Positions 1-9,360 are shown, counted from the stretch's first letter. The stretch is DNA of 64,000 nucleotides from SPDF01 sp963812085 (GCA_963812085.1 CAWETL010000004.1:310001-374000); one strand, 5' to 3'. The notes: a model not told the origin generated them from the letters alone. Program-made: numbers and translations.

Positions 1-1328
1 AGCTGCAGCGCGTCGGGCGGACCGGCGGCGACCGCCAGCACGCGCGCGCCGCTCTCTGCGAGCTTGCGTTCCGCAGCCTCGAGCGCGGCCTGCTGTTCCG
101 CGCCGAGCCGGCACAACGGGCCGATGACGCTGGCCGCGCCCTTGAGCGCATGCCAGGCGTGTCCGTCCACGGTGTAGACGCCTTCGCTGCGCCGCGTGCC
201 CGGGTCGAAGGGGTGGAAGTCCTGCCGCGCGGGGGCGGCATCGAGCAACCGGCGCTCGCGCGCGGGGCCGAGGATCGCCAGGTCGAGCGGGTCCTGGGTG
301 GCGTCGTCGCTGGCCAGCGCGGCGGTCCGTAACACGGCGTTCTCGTCGGCGCCGGCCGCCAGTGCAACCGCGCCGGCGTAGCTCAGGGTGTTTTGCGTCA
401 GCGTGCCCGTCTTGTCCGACACCAGCGTATCCATCGCCGCGGCTTCCTCCACGGCTGGGAGGCGCGTCACCAGCACGCCCTGGCGCGCCAGCTCCTGGCT
501 GCTCACCGCCGTGGCCAGGGTATACGTGGCAGGCAGGGCCACGGGCACCGAGGCCACCAGCAGCATCAGCGAGAACACGGCGGTGTCGGGCAGCGGAAGG
601 TGGTGCCAGAGCGCGAAGGCGATCACCAGCGCGACGAGCACCGCGTCGAAGATGACGAGCCGCTTGACGATGGCGAAGATGGTGCGCTGCATGTGACTGG
701 GAGGATTCGAGGTGCGCACCAGTTCGGCCGTGCGGCCGAAGAAAGTGTGCGTGCCGGTGGCGGTGACCGTGCCGCTGGCCTCGCCCTGGCGGACGATCGC
801 GCCGGTGTAGGCTGGCTTGCCGGGGCCGGCGTCCACCGGCAGCGACTCCCCGGTCAGCGCGGCCTGATCCAGCGAGACGGCGCCGCCGAACAGCGCCAGG
901 TCGGCCGGCACCAGGTCGCCCGCGCGGACGTGCACGATGTCGCCGGGCACCAACTGCTCCGAGGGGAGTACTTGCCACTGGGCTGCGCGCAACACCCGGG
1001 CGCTCACGTGCAGCTGCTTTCGCAACAGCGCGAGTGCGTCCCTGGCGCGCTGCTCCTGCACGAACGCGACCGCCGCGTTGAAGCCCAGGAGGGTCGCGAT
1101 CACCAGCGCCTCCACCCGGCGTCCCAGCAGGAGCTGCAGCACGATCACCGCTTCCAGCATCCACGGTACCGGGGCCCAGAACCTGGCGGCCAGTTGCCGC
1201 CACGCTGGAATGGTCTTGTCGATGATGGCGTTGGGGCCGAACCGCGTGAGCCGCTGCTCGGCCTCGGCGGCGGACAGTCCCCGTGCCGGGTCGGTGGGAG
1301 GGAGCGCAGGTGTCGCAGTCATCGCCAT
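1..1328 (-). CDS. Proton-efflux P-type ATPase (P3A type), C-terminal part outside the window
   Basis: Partial gene; about 442 N-terminal residues are visible and it runs off the left edge. It matches plasma-membrane H+-ATPases that pump protons out at the cost of ATP. Visible landmarks are an N-terminal cation-ATPase domain, the actuator loop TGES near residue 158, a PVALPA membrane-helix-4 motif and the phosphorylation motif DKTGTLTQN near residue 303. The phosphorylatable aspartate is intact. Two in-frame ATGs six bases apart (1328 and 1322) are possible starts. The gene follows the short mutY on the same strand with a 47-bp gap, so they may be co-transcribed. Subfamily assignment rests on the LPATYTLA and LVTRLPAVEE stretches, typical of H+-ATPases. 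A related cation ATPase is possible because the C-terminal helices are missing. Confidence 0.88.
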   Translation of the reverse strand, partial: MAMTATPALPPTDPARGLSAAEAEQRLTRFGPNAIIDKTIPAWRQLAARFWAPVPWMLEAVIVLQLLLGRRVEALVIATLLGFNAAVAFVQEQRARDALALLRKQLHVSARVLRAAQWQVLPSEQLVPGDIVHVRAGDLVPADLALFGGAVSLDQAALTGESLPVDAGPGKPAYTGAIVRQGEASGTVTATGTHTFFGRTAELVRTSNPPSHMQRTIFAIVKRLVIFDAVLVALVIAFALWHHLPLPDTAVFSLMLLVASVPVALPATYTLATAVSSQELARQGVLVTRLPAVEEAAAMDTLVSDKTGTLTQNTLSYAGAVALAAGADENAVLRTAALASDDATQDPLDLAILGPARERRLLDAAPARQDFHPFDPGTRRSEGVYTVDGHAWHALKGAASVIGPLCRLGAEQQAALEAAERKLAESGARVLAVAAGPPDALQ

Positions 1329-1375
1329 GGAATGTAGTTAGCGCACGCCGGCATGAAGCCCCACGATGCCGCCGG

Positions 1376-2071
1376 TCACTTTGCGCCCCGCGTTCTCGGC
1401 GCCTTGAGTCCCGTCATGCAGACCGTGCGCACCGGGCAGGCGCCGCACCGCGCCACCCGCGCCGTGCAGACCAGCGCCCCGAGTTCCATGATGGCCTGGT
1501 TCAAGGCCCACGCCGAGGCACCGTGGCGCGTGTGCATGGCGGCGGCGGTGACCCAGAGTTTGCGTTGGCCGGCCGCGCCGCGGGCCCGCGGATGGAATGC
1601 GCGGCGGAGCACGCGCGCCACGTTGGTGTCCACCGCGGCCTCGGCCCGTTCGAAGGCGAAGCTCGCCACGGCCCCCGCGGTGTAGCGGCCCACGCCGGGC
1701 AGGCGTTGCAAGGCCTCGGTGTCCGACGGAATGCGCCCATCCCGCTCGTCGGTGATCACCTTCGCCAGCCGGTGCAGGTTCTCCGCCCGCCGGTAGTACC
1801 CCAGCCCCTCCCAGCTCTCCCGCACGGCCGCAGGCCGGGCCGCGGCCAGCGCGCCCACCGTCGGGTATTGCTGGAGGAAGCGCGGCCAATAGACCTCGAC
1901 GCGCGATACCTGCGTTTGCTGCAGCATGAACTCCGACACCAGGATCGACCAGGGGTCTCGCGTCTTCCGCCAGGGGAGGTCTCGGCCGTGACGGCGGAAC
2001 CATCGCAGCAGGCGGCGGCGGAACTCGGCGACGGGGCGCGGGGCGGTCTTCGGGGTGGACTTCGCAGGCAT
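1376..2071 (-). CDS. mutY: A/G-specific adenine glycosylase, short form without the C-terminal domain
   Basis: Removes adenine mispaired with 8-oxoguanine or G. The 231-residue protein has the HhH-GPD fold: SEFMLQQTQV with the catalytic Glu near residue 47, hairpin LPGVGRYTAGAV near 124-135, and the conserved Asp in VDTN at 148. A complete 4Fe-4S loop C-x6-C-x2-C-x5-C lies at residues 202-218. MutY is usually about 350 residues. This protein stops just after the iron-sulfur loop and lacks the MutT-like C-terminal domain that reads 8-oxoG. The start is taken at 2071 because an upstream ATG would run into the divergent mlaE gene. The two genes begin only 20 bp apart, so their promoters must overlap. 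Confidence 0.88.
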   Translation of the reverse strand: MPAKSTPKTAPRPVAEFRRRLLRWFRRHGRDLPWRKTRDPWSILVSEFMLQQTQVSRVEVYWPRFLQQYPTVGALAAARPAAVRESWEGLGYYRRAENLHRLAKVITDERDGRIPSDTEALQRLPGVGRYTAGAVASFAFERAEAAVDTNVARVLRRAFHPRARGAAGQRKLWVTAAAMHTRHGASAWALNQAIMELGALVCTARVARCGACPVRTVCMTGLKAPRTRGAK

Positions 2072-2091
2072 GGGGGGGCAAGATAATAGCG

Positions 2092-2880
2092 ATGCCAACC
2101 GCCATTCTGCGCCTGCCGCGTGCCGTGGGTCGATCCGTCATCGGCTCGCTGGCGCACGTCGGCCGCTTCAGCCTGCTCATCGCCGAACTGGGGCGCACCC
2201 TCGGCGAGTGGCGGATCTGGCTGCCCCGCACCATGGACGAGGCCCGGAACATCGGGGTGGGCAGCCTGTTCATCGTCCTGCTGGTGTCGTCCTTCGCTGG
2301 CGCCGTCACCGCCCTGCAGACGGGCTACCAGTTCCAGGGCAACCTCCCCTACTATGTCGTCGGAACGCTGGTGGTGGAGTCGATCATCCTCGAACTGGGA
2401 CCGGTGCTGACGGCGCTGGTCCTCGCGGGCCGCATCGGCGCCCGGTACGCCGCCGAGCTGGGCACGATGCGGGTCACCGAGCAGATCGACGCGCTGGAGA
2501 GCATGGGCCGATCCCCCGCCTCCCACCTGATCATCCCGCGGGTGCTGGCGGGGCTGGTGATGATCCCGGTGCTGACCATCTTTGCCAACGCCATCGGGGT
2601 CCTGGCCGGGTGGTGGTCCGCCAAGCAGGTGCTCCCGATCAGCAACGCCGACTTCACGTATGGCGCCCAGTTCTACTGGCGCCACTTCGACGCCTGGTAT
2701 TCCATCATCAAGGCGTTCTTCTTCGCCGGCGCGATCACGCTGATCCCCTGCTACATGGGCTTCAACGCGCAGCAAGGCGCGGAAGGGGTCGGCAAGGCGA
2801 CCACGACCGCGGTGGTGGCCACCTCGGTCGCGATCCTCATCCTCGACACGCTGCTCGCCAAGCTGCTGCTCCACCCGTGA
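2092..2880 (+). CDS. mlaE: MlaE-type ABC transporter permease
   Basis: Inner-membrane permease of a lipid ABC transporter of the Mla/MCE class, which moves phospholipids between inner and outer membrane in Gram-negative bacteria. The 262-residue protein has the expected length and several hydrophobic helices. The family core, ELGPVLTALVLAGRIGARYAAE, lies near residues 101-122, and the EQIDALESMG segment near 130 also fits. It heads a three-gene operon mlaE-mlaF-mlaD. Its TGA overlaps the GTG start of mlaF (GTGA), which implies translational coupling. It is divergent from mutY with a very short intergenic gap. Confidence 0.93.
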   Translation: MPTAILRLPRAVGRSVIGSLAHVGRFSLLIAELGRTLGEWRIWLPRTMDEARNIGVGSLFIVLLVSSFAGAVTALQTGYQFQGNLPYYVVGTLVVESIILELGPVLTALVLAGRIGARYAAELGTMRVTEQIDALESMGRSPASHLIIPRVLAGLVMIPVLTIFANAIGVLAGWWSAKQVLPISNADFTYGAQFYWRHFDAWYSIIKAFFFAGAITLIPCYMGFNAQQGAEGVGKATTTAVVATSVAILILDTLLAKLLLHP

Positions 2881-3629
2881 TCGAGCTCCGCGACGTCCAC
2901 AAGCGCTTCGGGGAGCAGGTCATCCTCAACGGGGTGAACTTCACCGTCAACGAGGGGGAGACCGTCGCGCTCCTCGGCCCCTCGGGCACCGGAAAGAGCG
3001 TGCTCCTCAAGCACATCATCGGCCTGATCCATCCCGACTCCGGGACCATCCTCGTGGACGGGCTCGACGTATCCACGCTGTCCCGGAAGGCGCTCGCGGC
3101 GCTTCGCATGACGATCGGGTACGTCTTCCAGAACGGCGCGCTGTTCGACTCGATGAACGTCTTCGAGAACATCCGGCTCGGCATCACCGACCCGGCGCTG
3201 AACCGGGACAACAGCTATTGCGCGGCCCGGGTGCCCGAGTGCCTCGGCCTCGTCAACCTGGCGCCCGAGGTGGCGGGCAAGTATCCCGCCGAGCTCTCCG
3301 GCGGCATGCGCAAGCGGGTCGGCATCGCGCGGGCCATCGCCGGCAAGCCGAAGTACCTCCTGTACGACGAACCCACTTCGGGGCTCGACCCGGTCAACGC
3401 CGACATCATCGACAGCCTCGTCAAGCACCTCGCCGACACACTCGGCGTCACGAGCGTGATGGTGACGCACGACGTGCGCGGCGCGTTCCGGGTCTCCGAC
3501 CGGGTGGCCCTGCTCAGCGGGGGGTCGATCGTGCTCCAGGGGTCGCCGAAGGAGTTCCTTGCCTCGGCCGACCCCCGGATCAAGGCGTTCCTCGAGCGGG
3601 ATTTCGACTCACACTCCTTCGCGGCCTGA
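2877..3629 (+). CDS. mlaF: MlaF-type ABC transporter ATP-binding protein
   Basis: ATPase subunit of the Mla/MCE lipid transporter. The 250-residue protein carries Walker A GPSGTGKS at 34-41, the ABC signature LSGGMRKR near 140, Walker B LLYDEP near 161 with SGLDP after it, and the switch histidine in MVTHD. The GTG start at 2877 overlaps the mlaE stop codon (GTGA). It is chosen because the homologous N-terminus IELRDVHKRFG begins directly there and longer readings would lie inside mlaE. mlaD follows after only 6 bp. Confidence 0.94.
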   Translation: MIELRDVHKRFGEQVILNGVNFTVNEGETVALLGPSGTGKSVLLKHIIGLIHPDSGTILVDGLDVSTLSRKALAALRMTIGYVFQNGALFDSMNVFENIRLGITDPALNRDNSYCAARVPECLGLVNLAPEVAGKYPAELSGGMRKRVGIARAIAGKPKYLLYDEPTSGLDPVNADIIDSLVKHLADTLGVTSVMVTHDVRGAFRVSDRVALLSGGSIVLQGSPKEFLASADPRIKAFLERDFDSHSFAA

Positions 3630-3635
3630 GGGCAT

Positions 3636-4520
3636 ATGGACCTGCACTACAAGCGGGAAGCCGCCGTCGGCGCCATCGTCCTGGCCAGCGCCGCCGTCTT
3701 CGTCGTCGGCACGATGTGGCTCGGGGGCAAGAGCTTCGGGCCGCGAGACGTCGTGCCGGTCCACTTCGCGGACATCGGCAACCTCAAGACGAGTTCGCCG
3801 GTCAAGGTGTCCGGCGTGCAGGTCGGCAAGGTGGACCGCATCGTGTTCGAGCGGGTGGGGAGCGTGCGGGTGGAGCTCGCGCTGAAGGAGAACGTGCCGC
3901 TGCAGGCCGACGCCAGCGCGTCGATCGAGGCGGTCGGCGTCCTCGGCGACGTGGAGATCGTGCTGAACCCGGGCAGCGACAGCGCCCCGCTCCCTGAAGG
4001 GAAGGTGCTCGAGGGCGCGATGGAGCCGGGCATCAGCGGGCTGGCGACCACGCTGGGCGACCAGGCCAAGGCGGTCATGACGGGCGCACAGACGCTCCTC
4101 AACCAGCGCACCGCCGACGATCTTCATGCGACGATGAAGGCCATGCAGCGGTTGATGGGGGTGTACAGCGACACCAAGTCCGGCCCCACCGCGGAAATGA
4201 CCCGGCTGATGACGTCCCTGCAGTCGGTGAGCGCCCGGCTCGATTCCACCCTCGCCAGCCCGGCGCTCCAGAACACCCTGCAGCACATGGACACCGCGTC
4301 GGCCGACCTCGGCCGCCTCACGCGCCAGCTCACCACCACGACCGCGCGCATGGACACGCTGGTCCTCAACATCAACGCGGGGAAGGGGACCCTGGGGCAG
4401 GTGGCCACCAACACCGCGCTCTACGACCAGCTCAGCGCCACGCTCAAGTCGATGCAGGCGCTGCTCGACTCGATCCAGGCCAAGCCCGGCAAGCTCACCG
4501 TGCAGGTGAAGATGTTCTGA
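3636..4520 (+). CDS. mlaD: MlaD/MCE-domain substrate-binding protein
   Basis: Periplasmic, membrane-anchored lipid-binding subunit of the Mla transporter. The 294-residue protein has one N-terminal transmembrane helix (about 8-30), then an MCE domain (about 38-120, with SPVKVSGVQVGKV and SIEAVGVLGDVEIVL). A long helical tail of about 170 residues is rich in Thr, Gln and Leu. The tail is longer than in E. coli MlaD (about 183 aa in all) and resembles Mce and PqiB-like proteins, whose helices can form a needle or tube. It ends 7 bp from the convergent folE gene. No mlaB or mlaC is visible in the window. Confidence 0.9.
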   Translation: MDLHYKREAAVGAIVLASAAVFVVGTMWLGGKSFGPRDVVPVHFADIGNLKTSSPVKVSGVQVGKVDRIVFERVGSVRVELALKENVPLQADASASIEAVGVLGDVEIVLNPGSDSAPLPEGKVLEGAMEPGISGLATTLGDQAKAVMTGAQTLLNQRTADDLHATMKAMQRLMGVYSDTKSGPTAEMTRLMTSLQSVSARLDSTLASPALQNTLQHMDTASADLGRLTRQLTTTTARMDTLVLNINAGKGTLGQVATNTALYDQLSATLKSMQALLDSIQAKPGKLTVQVKMF

Positions 4521-4527
4521 GCGCCGC

Positions 4528-5118
<591 letters not shown>

Positions 5119-5242
5119 GACGGCCTCCGGACTGGGGTGGCGTGAGCGGATGGAGTAGTAACCCGCGGCGGGAGCGGAAGGTTCCACCCCCGGGTGCGGC
5201 CCCGCTTCCGCGACCCCATGCGGGGGTTATCTTGAACCCGCC

Positions 5243-6175
5243 ATGACGCTCTCCCTCACCTTCCTCGGCACCGGCGCCGCGATTCCGTCGCTGGAGCGCA
5301 ACGTCGCCGCCATCGCCCTGGCGCGCGAGGGCGAGACGCTGCTGTTCGACTGCGGCGAGGGCACCCAGCGACAGATGATGCGGTACGGAGTGAGCTTCGG
5401 GCTCCGCGACGTCTTCTTCACCCATTTCCACGCCGACCACCTGCTCGGACTGACCGGCCTGGTCCGCACGCTGGGCCTCCAGGACCGCAGTGACCCCCTG
5501 CGTCTCTACGGACCCCGCGGCGGGCGACGCATCCTGGAGCACGCCCTCGCCGTCGGGATCGAGCGCAACAAGTTCCCGGTCGAGATCGAGGAACTCGCCC
5601 CCGGCGACCGGGTGCGCCGGCCGGACTACGAGATGGTGGCCGTCGAGGCCGACCATCGCGCCACCGCCCTCGGGTACGCACTCGTCGAGCATACGCGGCT
5701 CGGGCGATTCCGCCCCGAACGAGTGCGCGAACTCGGGGTCCCGGAGGGCCCGCTGTGGGGACGGCTCCACCGGGGGGAGACCGTGGACCTGCCGGACGGG
5801 CGCCGTGTCGGCCCGGCCGACCTCGTCGGGCCGCCGCGGCCCGGGCGCACCGTGGTCATCACGGGCGACACCAGGCCCTCCGCCAATTTCGTCGCGGCGG
5901 CGGCAGGCGCTGACCTGCTGGTCCACGAGGCCACCTTCTCGCTCGAGGAGGCCGACAAGGCCGAGCAGACGGGCCACAGCACGGCCGCCGCGGCAGCGGC
6001 GGTGGCGCGGGACGCGGGCGCCAGGCGACTGGTCCTGACCCATATCTCGGCCCGCTACTCCCGCGAGGCGCCCGAACTCCTCGCGGAGGCGCAGGCCATC
6101 TTCCCGGCGACGGTGGTCGCCCGCGACGGGCTGGTCGTCGACGTGCCCTTTGCCGATGCCGAGGTTGCCGAATGA
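5243..6175 (+). CDS. rnz: Ribonuclease Z
   Basis: Metallo-beta-lactamase-fold endonuclease that trims tRNA 3' trailers. The 310-residue protein shows FLGTGAAIPS at the N-terminus, the metal motif HFHADH at residues 61-66, then further ligands in EADHRA, GDTRPS and LTHISARY. Neither tRNA gene near 9.3 kb encodes a full CCA end, which fits a need for this processing. Its stop overlaps the start of the next gene (ATGA at 6172-6175). Confidence 0.94.
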   Translation: MTLSLTFLGTGAAIPSLERNVAAIALAREGETLLFDCGEGTQRQMMRYGVSFGLRDVFFTHFHADHLLGLTGLVRTLGLQDRSDPLRLYGPRGGRRILEHALAVGIERNKFPVEIEELAPGDRVRRPDYEMVAVEADHRATALGYALVEHTRLGRFRPERVRELGVPEGPLWGRLHRGETVDLPDGRRVGPADLVGPPRPGRTVVITGDTRPSANFVAAAAGADLLVHEATFSLEEADKAEQTGHSTAAAAAAVARDAGARRLVLTHISARYSREAPELLAEAQAIFPATVVARDGLVVDVPFADAEVAE

Positions 6176-6795
6176 CAACTGCCGCTCGCCGCCTCCCGAT
6201 CGTGTTGCTCGTCGGGGTGCTCGCGGTGCTGGTCTGGTCGGGAATCGCTCCCCACGACCGGTTCACCTGGGTGCTGGAGGTGCTGCCGGTCCTGATCGGA
6301 CTCCCGGTCATCCTGGCCACCGGGAAGCGCTTTCCGCTCACGACGTTGCTGTACTCGCTGCTGGCGGTGCACGCCTGCATCCTGATGGTCGGGGGGAAGT
6401 ACACCTACGCGGAGGTGCCGCTCGGCTTCTGGATGGGAGAGGCGCTGGGCTTCGCGCGCAACAACTACGACCGCCTGGGGCATTTCGCCCAGGGCTTCGT
6501 GCCCGCCATCCTGGCGCGGGAAATCCTGAGCCGGACTTCACCGCTCCGCGGCAGCCGATGGCTGCCGTGGGTGTGCATCGCCTTCTGTCTCGCCTTCAGC
6601 GCCTTCTACGAACTGACCGAATGGTGGACCGCGGTGTCGACCGGCGACGCCTCCACCGCCTTCCTGGGCACCCAGGGAGACGTCTGGGACACCCAGTGGG
6701 ACATGTTCATGGCGCTCATCGGCGCCGTGACCGCGCTCGCGACCCTCTCGCGCGCGCACGACCGCCAGCTCGCGGCGTTCCTGCCCCCGGGATGA
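6172..6795 (+). CDS. DUF2238 (YjdF-like) inner-membrane protein
   Basis: A 207-residue integral membrane protein of the DUF2238 family (E. coli YjdF type); its biochemical role is unknown. Several hydrophobic helices are visible, and the family core NNYDRLGHFAQGFVPA lies near residues 100-115. SAFYELTEWW and GTQGDVWDTQWDMF follow later; these polar and acidic residues inside membrane helices are typical of the family. It is translationally coupled to rnz by ATGA. Its last 80 bp (6716-6795) overlap the 3' end of the convergent photolyase gene, so both C-termini are read from the same DNA. Confidence 0.85.
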   Translation: MTTAARRLPIVLLVGVLAVLVWSGIAPHDRFTWVLEVLPVLIGLPVILATGKRFPLTTLLYSLLAVHACILMVGGKYTYAEVPLGFWMGEALGFARNNYDRLGHFAQGFVPAILAREILSRTSPLRGSRWLPWVCIAFCLAFSAFYELTEWWTAVSTGDASTAFLGTQGDVWDTQWDMFMALIGAVTALATLSRAHDRQLAAFLPPG

Positions 6796-8215
6796 TGCCG
6801 CCCGGGGCATCCCGGGCGGCCTCGCTCGCCAGCCAGCGCGGCACGTCGAACTTCTTCTCCGCCGCCGTCAGCGACATGTAGCGCACCGTGCCGAAGACCG
6901 GCCTCCGGTAGAAGGGCCGGTCGAACTTTCCCAGGATCCAGTGGAAGCCGGCGTAGCTGTTCGGGTCCCGCCCGTCCAGCGAGTACTTGTTGTTGAGGTG
7001 CTCCATCGAGCGGAGCGCCACGGCGGCGTCCGTGCTCCAGTGCAGGATCGCCTTCCCCCAGAGCATCCGCAGGTAGTTGGGCATGGTGCCGTCGCGCACG
7101 TACGCGCGCTGGGCCGCGTTCCAGAGCGGGCTGGCCGTCTGGCCGCGCTCCAGTTCTTCAGGCGAGTAGCTGGCCGGGCGCGGATCGGCGGAGTGATCGT
7201 CCAGTTCCTTCCGGGCCCACTCCGGGACCGCCGACACGGTGCGGTGGCGCGGGTCGTGGTGGCAGAAATTGTGGGCCAGCTCCCGCCAGACGAGGAGTTC
7301 GTCCTCGAAGCGGGCGTACTGGTCGGCAGGCGCCGCGTCCCGCACGCGAAGGAGGACCTCCTGCGGGCTGATGTTCCCGAAGTGGAGGTAGGGGGAGAGC
7401 CCGCTCACCGCCTCGGGGCGGTTCGGGTCGCCCCGATCCTCGGCGTATCGCACGAGCCCAGTCTCCAGGAAGGCGACCAGCCTCGCCCGTGCGGCTCGCG
7501 GCCCGCCGCGAATGACGGGAGCGGGGCCCACCGCATGGTCGACGTCGCACGCAGCGGCGAGCGCGGCAGGCGCCATCGCACCCGTGCCGGGGAGCGTGCG
7601 CTCGAAGGGGAACTCGACGGCGCGCCGGACATCCGGCTCGACGTCGCCGGCCAGGTGGAGGAAGTGTGGCAGCGCCGCGGCCACTTCCGTCCGGAAGCCG
7701 CGCGCCGTCGGGTGCTGGCGGCTGATCTGCGCCATCGGCACGATGGTGCAGCTGTCCACCGCCACGACCGGCGCGGCGATGCGCTCGCGAAGCCGGCGCG
7801 TCTGGCGCGGCACGATGAACGTCGGGAAATAGTCGGTGACGACCAGGGCGGCGCGTCTCGCCATCGCCTCGAGTGGCGAGGGCGGGGCCGGTTCGCCCGG
7901 TGTGCGGCGGCGGCGCTCGAGGTGGAAGCCGTATGAAATCCCGCGCGCGGCGAAGTCCGCGACCAGGTCGGCCGCCGATTCGAGGATGAAGGTGTGGAAG
8001 CGGTCGCTGGCCCAGGGATAGTCCGGCCGCAGACCCTGGTAGACCACCAGCGGAAGGCGCAACGAGTTGGCCTGCTCCGCTGCGAAATTGAGCGCCGGGT
8101 TTTCCCTGGCGCGCATCGTCGTCTGGATCCAGTAGAGGACGAACTCGCCGGAGACGGCCCGGGTGCGGGGGCCGAGGTGGACCCGATGGTCGGTGATCGG
8201 CGGGGGAGCAGGCAT
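6716..8215 (-). CDS. phr: Class II CPD photolyase
   Basis: Light-driven repair enzyme for cyclobutane pyrimidine dimers, binding FAD. The 499-residue protein is class II, judged by the C-terminal signature LNNKYSLDGRDPNSYAGFHW and the following RRPVFGTVRYMS. The FAD-domain segment YLRMLWGKAILHW and the N-terminal antenna-domain reading VLYWIQTTMRARENPAL also fit. The start at 8215 (MPAPPP) gives normal length; an in-frame extension to 8347 has no family resemblance. The last 30 or so residues are Arg/Gly-rich and lie where the gene overlaps the DUF2238 gene. This tail may be a by-product of the overlap rather than a functional domain. Confidence 0.9.
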   Translation of the reverse strand: MPAPPPITDHRVHLGPRTRAVSGEFVLYWIQTTMRARENPALNFAAEQANSLRLPLVVYQGLRPDYPWASDRFHTFILESAADLVADFAARGISYGFHLERRRRTPGEPAPPSPLEAMARRAALVVTDYFPTFIVPRQTRRLRERIAAPVVAVDSCTIVPMAQISRQHPTARGFRTEVAAALPHFLHLAGDVEPDVRRAVEFPFERTLPGTGAMAPAALAAACDVDHAVGPAPVIRGGPRAARARLVAFLETGLVRYAEDRGDPNRPEAVSGLSPYLHFGNISPQEVLLRVRDAAPADQYARFEDELLVWRELAHNFCHHDPRHRTVSAVPEWARKELDDHSADPRPASYSPEELERGQTASPLWNAAQRAYVRDGTMPNYLRMLWGKAILHWSTDAAVALRSMEHLNNKYSLDGRDPNSYAGFHWILGKFDRPFYRRPVFGTVRYMSLTAAEKKFDVPRWLASEAARDAPGGIIPGAGTPRAGGRARARGSRARSRRR

Positions 8216-8373
8216 TGGCCCAGTACCCCGAAGCTCGGGGCAGGTTGCTCCCGAGGCTGTTTGTCCAATGTTTGTGCCGTGGAACTTAGACAGAACGGTG
8301 GTGTATTCAGCTTGTCCGGCCCGATGGAGGTCCGGCCAAGCGCTCAAAACTCAATTACTTGGAGAATCCACCG

Positions 8374-9063
8374 ATGCAAGTCACCCACCTTCTCGCCCTG
8401 GCGTTGACCGTCGGCGCGGGAACTGCCTGCAGCGAAGATGCAACCACGGCCCCGACCGCGAACTCCTACGTCAAGGTGATTCACGCCTCCCCCGACGCCC
8501 CGAACGTGGACGTCCTGGTGGACAATGTGGTCGTGCTGACCAACGTGCCCTACCAGGCGGCTTCCAGCTACCTCGCGGTTCCGGCCGGCACGCGGAACAT
8601 CAAGGTCAATGCCACCGGTACCTCGACCTCGGTCATCAACGCCGATGTCGCCGTCGTGGGCGGGATGTACTACACGGTCATGGCCACCGGGTTGGTCGCA
8701 GCGATCGAGCCGCTGGTGCTCACGGACGACTACGCCAGCCCGGCGGCAGGGAACGTGAAGGTCCGCCTGGTGCACGGCGCGGCGAGCGCGCCGACGGTGG
8801 ATATCTACGTGACCGCTCCCGGCGCCGACATTTCCGGCATCGCGCCGACGCTCACGGCTGTGCCTTTCCGTGGCTACTCCGATTACCTGGAAGTCCCGGC
8901 CGGCAACTACCAGGTCCGTGTCACGCTGGCCGGCACCAAGACGGTGGCGATCGACTCTGGCACCCTCGCCATTGCGGCGGGGCAGATTCGTACTGGCGTC
9001 GCCCTGGACGCCGTGGGCGGTGGCGCTCCGTTTGCCGCCATCGTGGTGGCCGACAAGAATTAG
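8374..9063 (+). CDS. DUF4397-domain secreted protein (probable lipoprotein)
   Basis: A 229-residue exported protein of unknown function. A short N-terminal signal ends in AGTAC, an imperfect lipobox. Two DUF4397-like beta repeats follow, each opening with a VKVIHASPDAPNVDVLV- or VKVRLVHGAASAPTVDIYV-type strand and containing a YLEVPAG or YLAVPAG turn. The start at 8374 is chosen over 8359 because GGAGAA lies at good spacing before it and the signal peptide begins there. It is divergent from the photolyase with about 160 bp between, and is followed by a strong hairpin at 9066-9108. Confidence 0.8.
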   Translation: MQVTHLLALALTVGAGTACSEDATTAPTANSYVKVIHASPDAPNVDVLVDNVVVLTNVPYQAASSYLAVPAGTRNIKVNATGTSTSVINADVAVVGGMYYTVMATGLVAAIEPLVLTDDYASPAAGNVKVRLVHGAASAPTVDIYVTAPGADISGIAPTLTAVPFRGYSDYLEVPAGNYQVRVTLAGTKTVAIDSGTLAIAAGQIRTGVALDAVGGGAPFAAIVVADKN

Positions 9064-9065
9064 CT

Positions 9066-9108
9066 CATGGGCAGGGCCGGGGGAGATGTTCCCCCGGCCT
9101 GTCCCATG
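9066..9108 (+). terminator. GC-rich hairpin after the DUF4397 gene
   Basis: Just after the stop codon, GGCCGGGGGA at 9075-9084 pairs with TCCCCCGGCC at 9090-9099, and CATGGG/CCCATG extend the base of the stem. No T-run follows, so it is either a weak intrinsic terminator or an mRNA 3'-end stabiliser. Confidence 0.55.
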
Positions 9109-9117
9109 TCTCCAACC

Positions 9118-9133
9118 TCCCCCCCGGGGGGGA
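9118..9133. repeat. Perfect 16-bp GC palindrome without a loop
   Basis: Seven C then seven G flanked by T and A form a self-complementary 16-mer between the DUF4397 hairpin and the tRNA promoter. No function can be read from it. Confidence 0.4.
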
Positions 9134-9237
9134 TCAGACGTCCTGCCTTCAGGCCTTTCGTATTCAACCTGCTGAGCGGCAACAGATTCCGCTGCCGACC
9201 CCGCTCCCTCCCTGCCCATCCGCCCCGCCCGCTTACG

Positions 9238-9266
9238 TTGACGCCCACCCGGCGCCCCGCTACTTT
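9238..9266 (+). promoter_or_regulatory. Promoter for the tRNA-Ala/tRNA-Gln unit
   Basis: TTGACG at 9238-9243 and TACTTT at 9261-9266 are separated by exactly 17 bp. The predicted start lies about 8 bp before the mature 5' end of tRNA-Ala at 9281. Spacing and position fit a housekeeping sigma-70-type promoter. Confidence 0.7.
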
Positions 9267-9280
9267 ACCCCGGCTCGCTG

Positions 9281-9353
9281 GGGGCTGTAGCTCAGCTGGG
9301 AGAGCGCTGCAATCGCACTGCAGAGGTCAGGGGTTCGATCCCCCTCAGCTCCA
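9281..9353 (+). tRNA. tRNA-Ala (anticodon CGC)
   Basis: The 73-nt cloverleaf has acceptor strands GGGGCTG and CAGCTCC (one G-T pair), D-arm GCTCAGCTGGGAGAGC, anticodon stem CTGCA/TGCAG with loop ATCGCAC (anticodon CGC), and T-arm GGGGTTCGATCCCC. The discriminator is A and the full CCA is not encoded. It reads GCG codons, which are frequent in this GC-rich genome. Confidence 0.96.
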
Positions 9354-9360
9354 TACACTC

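Noticed and set aside
9118..9133. Rho-independent terminator at the C7G7 palindrome
   Set aside because: It has no loop and no following T-run, and lies upstream of the tRNA promoter. The hairpin at 9066 is the better candidate.
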